The position numbers were made by a program, and so were the translations under genes. A DNA stretch of 5,119 nt from the NCBI GenBank assembly GCA_025937075.1, contig JAICSD010000342.1, forward strand, positions 1 to 5,119. The letters run 5' to 3'. Positions 1-3,255 of this stretch are shown in pieces. Source of the DNA: Vicinamibacteria bacterium (lineage in GTDB: Bacteria > Acidobacteriota > Vicinamibacteria > Vicinamibacterales > 2-12-FULL-66-21). How positions within the stretch are numbered: position 1 is the first letter of the stretch; each line of letters starts with the position of its first letter. The notes beneath the pieces are model-generated. The model saw nothing but the letters and a program-made list of their open reading frames with translations. It was not told where the DNA came from and ran no database searches.

Positions 1-194
1 CACCCCTCTTGCTGAAGGCGCAGGAGAGAGGCGTAGACGGTGCCTTCGTTCAATCGGAGCACGTCCTCGCTCAACTGTTCGATCCGGCGGGCGATCCCGT
101 ATCCGTGCAGCGGGCCCAGCGCGTCCAGCGCTTTCAGTACCATGAGGTCGAGCGTCCCCTGGAGCACCTCTGAGCGATCCTTTGGCCTGGCCAT
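1..194 (-). CDS. PadR-family transcriptional regulator, N-terminal part (runs off the left edge)
   Basis: The minus strand from the ATG at 194-192 encodes 64 residues, beginning MARPKDRSEVLQGTLDLMVL, and is still open at base 1. The segments GTLDLMVLKAL, GPLHGYGIARRIEQ and LNEGTVYASLLRLQQEGW are the classic PadR winged-helix signature: helix 1, the recognition helices with the HGYGI motif, and the start of the wing. PadR proteins are cytoplasmic DNA-binding dimers, usually repressors that bind palindromic operators. In Acidobacteriota many lie beside genes for MacB/FtsX-like ABC permeases, which could be the downstream partner here but are outside the window. The full protein should be about 110-120 residues, so roughly half is missing. 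The start is well fixed: a promoter lies immediately upstream (203-231) and no earlier in-frame start would be transcribed. The gene is divergent from the phospho-signalling operon; nothing visible links the two functionally. Confidence 0.93.
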   Translation of the reverse strand, partial: MARPKDRSEVLQGTLDLMVLKALDALGPLHGYGIARRIEQLSEDVLRLNEGTVYASLLRLQQEG

Positions 195-208
195 AGGAAC
201 GCATCCTA
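194..208. repeat. Inverted repeat TAGGA-N5-TCCTA over the PadR -10 box and start codon
   Basis: Two perfect 5-bp arms, TAGGA (194-198) and TCCTA (204-208), flank a 5-bp spacer. The right arm overlaps the -10 hexamer and the left arm touches the ATG. PadR regulators commonly repress their own promoters through short palindromes, so this is a candidate autoregulatory operator. Arms this short arise by chance often, and part of the symmetry comes from the -10 hexamer itself. Confidence 0.3.
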
Positions 209-231
209 GCACGCTCCGTTGGGATTGCCAA
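203..231 (-). promoter_or_regulatory. Sigma70-type promoter of the PadR gene, near-leaderless
   Basis: On the minus strand, TTGGCA (231-226) and TAGGAT (208-203) are separated by exactly 17 bp, and a TG one base before the -10 makes it an extended -10 element. Only 8 bases lie between the -10 and the ATG at 194, so transcription should start at or within a few bases of the start codon. This matches the absence of a well-placed Shine-Dalgarno sequence. Spacing and hexamers are read directly; activity is inferred. Confidence 0.65.
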
Positions 232-272
232 AGGAGAACCGATGGAGACCTTGGACTTGGGGGGTCGTCGTG

Positions 273-440
273 ATGCGGCCGTTTGCGGAAGGCGGGATCC
301 TGCCCCCTGCTCCGAGCGACGAACAGCTCGAGCCGCTCGCGCCATTCGCCGTACGGACGTGGCCTGAGGCGCTGCTCGAGTGGATCCTGAGTGACGTCCG
401 CTGCCACGTGGCGCCGCAACGTCGAAGCCCGAACGGATGA
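273..440 (+). CDS. Possible small hypothetical protein (55 aa), doubtful
   Basis: An ATG at 273 opens a 55-codon frame that ends with TGA at 438-440. The predicted peptide starts MRPFAEGGILPPAPSDEQLE, is rather acidic and proline-rich with two tryptophans (RTWPEALLEWIL), and has a third-position GC of roughly three quarters, compatible with coding in this genome. A run of G about 8 bases upstream could act as a weak ribosome-binding site. Against it: no promoter is evident, no family is recognised, and a competing frame (242-367, 41 codons) has the better AAGGAG Shine-Dalgarno 5 bases before its ATG but an arginine-rich composition typical of a non-coding frame. It could be a real small gene, a decayed gene start, or chance. 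I do not assign a function. Confidence 0.2.
   Translation: MRPFAEGGILPPAPSDEQLEPLAPFAVRTWPEALLEWILSDVRCHVAPQRRSPNG
403..412. repeat. Perfect 10-bp palindrome GCCACGTGGC with a nearby inverted repeat
   Basis: GCCACGTGGC is fully self-complementary. Just to its left, CGGACGT (354-360) and ACGTCCG (394-400) form a 7-bp inverted repeat 33 bp apart, and ACGTGGC occurs both at 356-362 and inside the palindrome. This small cluster of symmetric ACGT-containing sites lies between two divergent promoters and could be a regulator-binding region. Chance in GC-rich DNA is a serious alternative. Confidence 0.2.
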
Positions 441-467
441 GCGAGAACGAGGAGACGGAACTTTGAT

Positions 468-480
468 CGGCGCATCGCCG
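468..480 (+). other. Small hairpin CGGCG-CAT-CGCCG
   Basis: Perfect 5-bp GC arms enclose a 3-nt loop; pairing resumes beyond one T-T mismatch (GA before, TC after). The following bases TTCTATTC are only partly T-rich, so a Rho-independent terminator is not convincing. It sits about 45 bp upstream of the -35 of the operon promoter and could insulate it from readthrough. Confidence 0.2.
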
Positions 481-525
481 TTCTATTCGTAGTGACCCAG
501 AGCTGCACGGAATCGCACGTGCGGG

Positions 526-554
526 TTGACGCCGAGCCGCTGCGCGGCTAAGGT
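526..554 (+). promoter_or_regulatory. Sigma70-type promoter of the FHA/PP2C/kinase operon
   Basis: TTGACG (526-531) and TAAGGT (549-554) are separated by exactly 17 bp, matching TTGACA-N17-TATAAT in the most conserved positions. The predicted start of transcription is near 561, giving a leader of about 25 nt before the ATG at 586. This resembles the PadR promoter at 203-231 in hexamers and spacing. It also settles the FHA gene start, because the upstream in-frame TTG (526) and GTG (553) lie inside the promoter. Confidence 0.6.
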
Positions 555-585
555 GCACTCCCCGGCGATCGTCAGCTCAGTTTCC

Positions 586-1464
586 ATGGCTCCCCACACG
601 GACGCTCCTTCAGACGCATCGGCACCACGCCGATCCGCGCGCGACATCGTGGACGCGGTGCTCGACAACATGCGGCAGAACCTCGAGCCGCTGAAGTATT
701 CGACGCTCGCACCGAGCCGCTACCTCGTTTACCTCCACCCCTCCGAGTTTCGCCGGTTGGAAGGCGTCCTGCGGCGCGTGCGCCTCGAGACGATTCGGGC
801 GCTCACGGCGGAGCTCGAGACGATCAACCGGCGCGCGCGCAGGTTCGGGCGCGTGCGGGCGCTACTGGGGCAGCAGGATGCGCCCGTGGAAGTAGCGGAG
901 AGCGAGTGGCAGATCGAGTTCCTGCCGGACCCGGACGGCGAGCTCGCGGAAGGCGACATCCTCGTCGATTCCGAGCTGATGCTCCCGCCGCAGCCGGAAC
1001 TGGGATCGGGAGAGCGCACGCGCCGGATTACCACCGGCATCGTCGGCAACCGCGCCACCCGTCAGGAAGAGACGCTCAGATCCGCTACTGTAGAATCCGC
1101 TGTCGTGCACGCGCGCATCTCGTATGCGGACGACGAAGGGCCGCATACGTTCGAGATGGTGAAGGACTCAATCGCGATCGGGCGAGGGGGCGTGACGTAT
1201 CGCGTCGATCTGCGGGTCAGAAGTGCGGTCGATGTTTCTCGCGAGCACGCGCGCATCCGGCGCGATCCTGCGGCCGGGCGCTACTTCCTGATCGATCTCA
1301 GCACGCTGGGTACGACGGTGAACGGCGAGCGCGCCCCGCGAGGCTTCGACGAAGACAACGGATCGAAGCGCGAGAACGGCGTCGAGACCGCGTTGCCGGA
1401 TGGCGCCCGGATCGGCCTCGCCGACCTGGTGTATCTCGATTTCCGCATCGCTGACCGTCCATGA
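586..1464 (+). CDS. FHA-domain phosphothreonine-binding protein with FhaA-like N-terminal region
   Basis: A 292-residue soluble protein with no signal peptide or membrane helix. Residues about 18-135 (RYLVYLHPSEFRRLEG near 45-60, then WQIEFLPDPDGELAEGDILV near 108-127) resemble the N-terminal region of mycobacterial FhaA (DUF3662 type); this is a resemblance by eye. After a linker rich in Arg/Thr, residues about 175-290 form an FHA domain. Its phosphothreonine-binding signature is intact: G199-R200, S218-R219-x-H221 and T244-x-N246-G247. An extra loop (about 249-268, acidic and Lys-rich) follows the NG turn. FHA domains bind phospho-Thr peptides, so the likely partner is the kinase encoded in the same operon or its substrates. 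The ATG at 586 is chosen because upstream starts fall within the promoter; there is no clear Shine-Dalgarno sequence. The stop overlaps the next gene (ATGA). Confidence 0.9.
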   Translation: MAPHTDAPSDASAPRRSARDIVDAVLDNMRQNLEPLKYSTLAPSRYLVYLHPSEFRRLEGVLRRVRLETIRALTAELETINRRARRFGRVRALLGQQDAPVEVAESEWQIEFLPDPDGELAEGDILVDSELMLPPQPELGSGERTRRITTGIVGNRATRQEETLRSATVESAVVHARISYADDEGPHTFEMVKDSIAIGRGGVTYRVDLRVRSAVDVSREHARIRRDPAAGRYFLIDLSTLGTTVNGERAPRGFDEDNGSKRENGVETALPDGARIGLADLVYLDFRIADRP

Positions 1465-1556
1465 CCTGGCTCCTGCTGATGCGCACCGGCGTTCTTCTGG
1501 CGCTCGCGGCAACCGCCGCGGTCATCGTCTGGACCGCGGTCACCGGACGAGGGTAA
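1461..1556 (+). CDS. 31-residue single-pass membrane microprotein
   Basis: An ATG overlapping the FHA stop codon (ATGA, 1461-1464) opens a 31-codon frame ending in TAA at 1554-1556, ten bases before the phosphatase start. The peptide begins MTWLLLMRTGVLLAL and continues AATAAVIVWTAVTGRG. Residues about 9-28 are a continuous hydrophobic helix with Arg8 before it and Arg30 at the end, long enough to span the membrane once. I recognise no family. Its position exactly fills the gap between two genes that are otherwise packed end to end, which argues that it is translated, by coupling to the FHA gene since no Shine-Dalgarno is visible. It could be a membrane tether or regulator for the phosphatase/kinase complex. 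The alternative is that it is merely a hydrophobic chance frame in a 100-bp spacer. Confidence 0.55.
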   Translation: MTWLLLMRTGVLLALAATAAVIVWTAVTGRG

Positions 1557-1566
1557 GCAGGCCGCC

Positions 1567-3255
1567 GTGCGTACGCTCACAACCCTGAATGCCGCCGGCG
1601 CCAGCGATCCGGGTCTCCAGCGGCGCCACAACGAGGATCGCTGGCACTGCGACGAGCAGCGCGGCATCTTCGTCGTGGTCGATGGTGTGGGCGGGCAGGC
1701 CGCGGGCGAGAAGGCCGCCGACACGGCCATCGCCTGCGTGCGCGGCAGGCTCGAGCGTCAGACCGGTCGGCCGGAAGATCGCGTTCGCGAAGCAATCGCC
1801 GATGCGAACGACGAAGTCTATCGGCTCGCATCCATGCGTCCCGAGTGGAAGGGGATGGCGTGCGTCCTGACGGTCGCGGTCGTCGACAACGGCGACGTCG
1901 TGGTCGGCCACGTCGGGGACACGCGGCTTTACCGGATGCGCGGGGGGCGGCTGGAGAAGATCACGCGCGATCATTCGCCCGTCGGCGAGCGTGAGGACGC
2001 CCAGGAGATCTCCGAGCTCGCGGCCATGCACCACCCGCGGCGCAACGAAGTGTTTCGCGACGTCGGGTCCGATCCGCATCATCCCGACGATCCTGAGTTC
2101 ATCGACGTCGCGCGCGTGCCGTTTCCGCGCGATGCCGCGCTCCTCCTTTGCAGCGACGGCCTCACGGACGCCGTCGACTCGGCCGCGATCACCAGAATCA
2201 TCGAGACCTTCGCCGGGCGGCCGCGCGAGGTCGTCCGCGAGCTGATCGATGCGGCGAACGATGCCGGCGGCAAGGACAACGTCACCGCCGTGTACGTGGA
2301 AGGCGAGCAATTCGCGGGAGGACGGGGCGCGTGGCCCGAACCCGTCCTCGAACCGCGCGTGCAGATTCAGCCGACTCCAGAGCGCCAGAAGTCCGCGGCG
2401 CTTGTGCCGACGGCACCGCAGCCAATGCCCTCAACGTTGGCACGACGGTGGGTGCGGGCGCTGCTCGTCCTGTTGATCCTTGGCGTCGTGTTCACCGGCC
2501 TGGCGTTCGGGACGCGATTCGGTCAATGGATCGCGAGCGTGCCTGGATTGGCAGGCGCCACCCACGTGCTGGCTGGCCTGAAAGGTTGGCGGGGGGGCGC
2601 AGCGGGACCCTCCCAGATCACGGTTGGGCCAGGCCAATCGATTGCCGACGCGCTTGCCGACGCGCCGCCGGGAACGGAGATTCGCGTCGAACCTGGGGAA
2701 TACCGCGAGGCGTTGACGCTCCGCCCTGGCGTGCGGCTGATCAGCAGCGTGCCGCGCCAGGCAGTGCTGCGACTGTCGGGCAGCGCGTCGGACAACCAAG
2801 CGGCTGTCACGATCAATCGGATGTCCGGTGCGGCGTTCGTCGGCTTCCGGATCCTTGGGGACGCCGCGACGCCGATGGGAACGGGCATCTACGTGAATCG
2901 CGCCGATGCCACGATCATCGACGTCGAGATCTCCGGCGCGAAGAATGCGGGGATCGAGTTCGATGCCGGGTCAACGGGCCTCCTCCTCGGCAGCGATCTG
3001 ATCGACAACTTCGGCTCCGCGCTCGTAGCCCGTGCGGGAGCCGCTCCCCGAATCAGCCACAACCGATTCGCGCGCAACGCGACAGCGGAGGGACCCGTCG
3101 TGCCGATCGTGATCGATCCGGCTGCGGCCGCACGCTTCGACGCGAACGTGTTCGACGGCATCCGTCCTGATGCCTTTCCACGGCTGAAGGACGGCAACCT
3201 GTTCGTACCGCCGCCGGCGCCGGTGCCTCAACCCGCACGAAGAGGTCGGAAGTGA
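1567..3255 (+). CDS. Membrane PP2C-type Ser/Thr phosphatase with extracytoplasmic beta-helix domain
   Basis: A 562-residue protein read from GTG. Residues 5-246 are a PstP-like PP2C (PPM) domain: R20-H-N22-E23-D24, D39-G-V-G-G, GHVGDTRLYRM (114-124), CSDGLTD (195-201) and GGKDN (234-238). All four metal-binding aspartates (24, 39, 197, 237) are present, so it should be an active Mn/Mg-dependent phosphatase removing phosphate from Ser/Thr. A Pro-rich linker (247-292) leads to one membrane helix (about 298-315, LLVLLILGVVFTGLAF) after RRWVR, which by the positive-inside rule places the C-terminus outside. Residues about 350-545 look like a right-handed parallel beta-helix: GQSIADALADAPPGTEIRVE, then repeated short strands and turns such as GTGIYVNRADATIIDVEI and ISHNRF. 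The tail (546-562) is Pro-rich and ends in RRGRK. The start follows the microprotein stop by 10 bases, with GAGGG (1549-1553) or GCAGG (1557-1561) as possible ribosome-binding sites. The stop overlaps the kinase start. The outer domain is unlike the short tail of PstP and probably senses envelope sugars or another ligand (inference). Confidence 0.92.
   Translation: MRTLTTLNAAGASDPGLQRRHNEDRWHCDEQRGIFVVVDGVGGQAAGEKAADTAIACVRGRLERQTGRPEDRVREAIADANDEVYRLASMRPEWKGMACVLTVAVVDNGDVVVGHVGDTRLYRMRGGRLEKITRDHSPVGEREDAQEISELAAMHHPRRNEVFRDVGSDPHHPDDPEFIDVARVPFPRDAALLLCSDGLTDAVDSAAITRIIETFAGRPREVVRELIDAANDAGGKDNVTAVYVEGEQFAGGRGAWPEPVLEPRVQIQPTPERQKSAALVPTAPQPMPSTLARRWVRALLVLLILGVVFTGLAFGTRFGQWIASVPGLAGATHVLAGLKGWRGGAAGPSQITVGPGQSIADALADAPPGTEIRVEPGEYREALTLRPGVRLISSVPRQAVLRLSGSASDNQAAVTINRMSGAAFVGFRILGDAATPMGTGIYVNRADATIIDVEISGAKNAGIEFDAGSTGLLLGSDLIDNFGSALVARAGAAPRISHNRFARNATAEGPVVPIVIDPAAAARFDANVFDGIRPDAFPRLKDGNLFVPPPAPVPQPARRGRK
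3241..3245 (+). promoter_or_regulatory. Ribosome-binding site of the kinase gene
   Basis: AGAGG ends 6 bases before the GTG at 3252, within the last codons of the phosphatase gene. It supports the GTG that overlaps the phosphatase stop (GTGA, 3252-3255) as the true kinase start; the encoded GRYAIQRELGRGG begins a kinase domain just as expected a few residues after a start. Confidence 0.5.

Larger units (their letters stand above)
195..585. other. Divergent intergenic region (about 390 bp)
   Basis: This stretch lies between the divergent PadR gene and the FHA gene. It holds the PadR promoter (203-231), an AAGGAG ribosome-binding-like sequence (231-236), two overlapping short plus-strand ORFs of doubtful status (242-367 and 273-440), a 10-bp palindrome (403-412), a small GC-rich hairpin (468-480) and the operon promoter (526-554). 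I see no tRNA, no recognisable riboswitch and no insertion-sequence ends. None of the short reading frames on either strand resembles a known protein family. Confidence 0.7.

Noticed and set aside
468..490. Rho-independent terminator
   Set aside because: The 5-bp stem is short and the following TTCTATTC is not a real T-tract, so only a hairpin is reported.
483..587. 35-codon minus-strand frame starting METELTIAGE over the FHA promoter
   Set aside because: The composition is fairly protein-like, but no promoter or ribosome-binding site is visible, it has no recognised relatives, and it overlaps the operon promoter and leader.
1540..2310. 256-codon minus-strand frame opposite the PP2C domain
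   Set aside because: It mirrors the phosphatase coding sequence, which has all catalytic motifs. Its product looks like no known family and has no promoter or ribosome-binding site.
2148..3170. 340-codon plus-strand frame overlapping the phosphatase in another frame
   Set aside because: Extremely Arg-rich, low-complexity product typical of a shifted frame in GC-rich coding DNA; the phosphatase frame reads cleanly through the same region.
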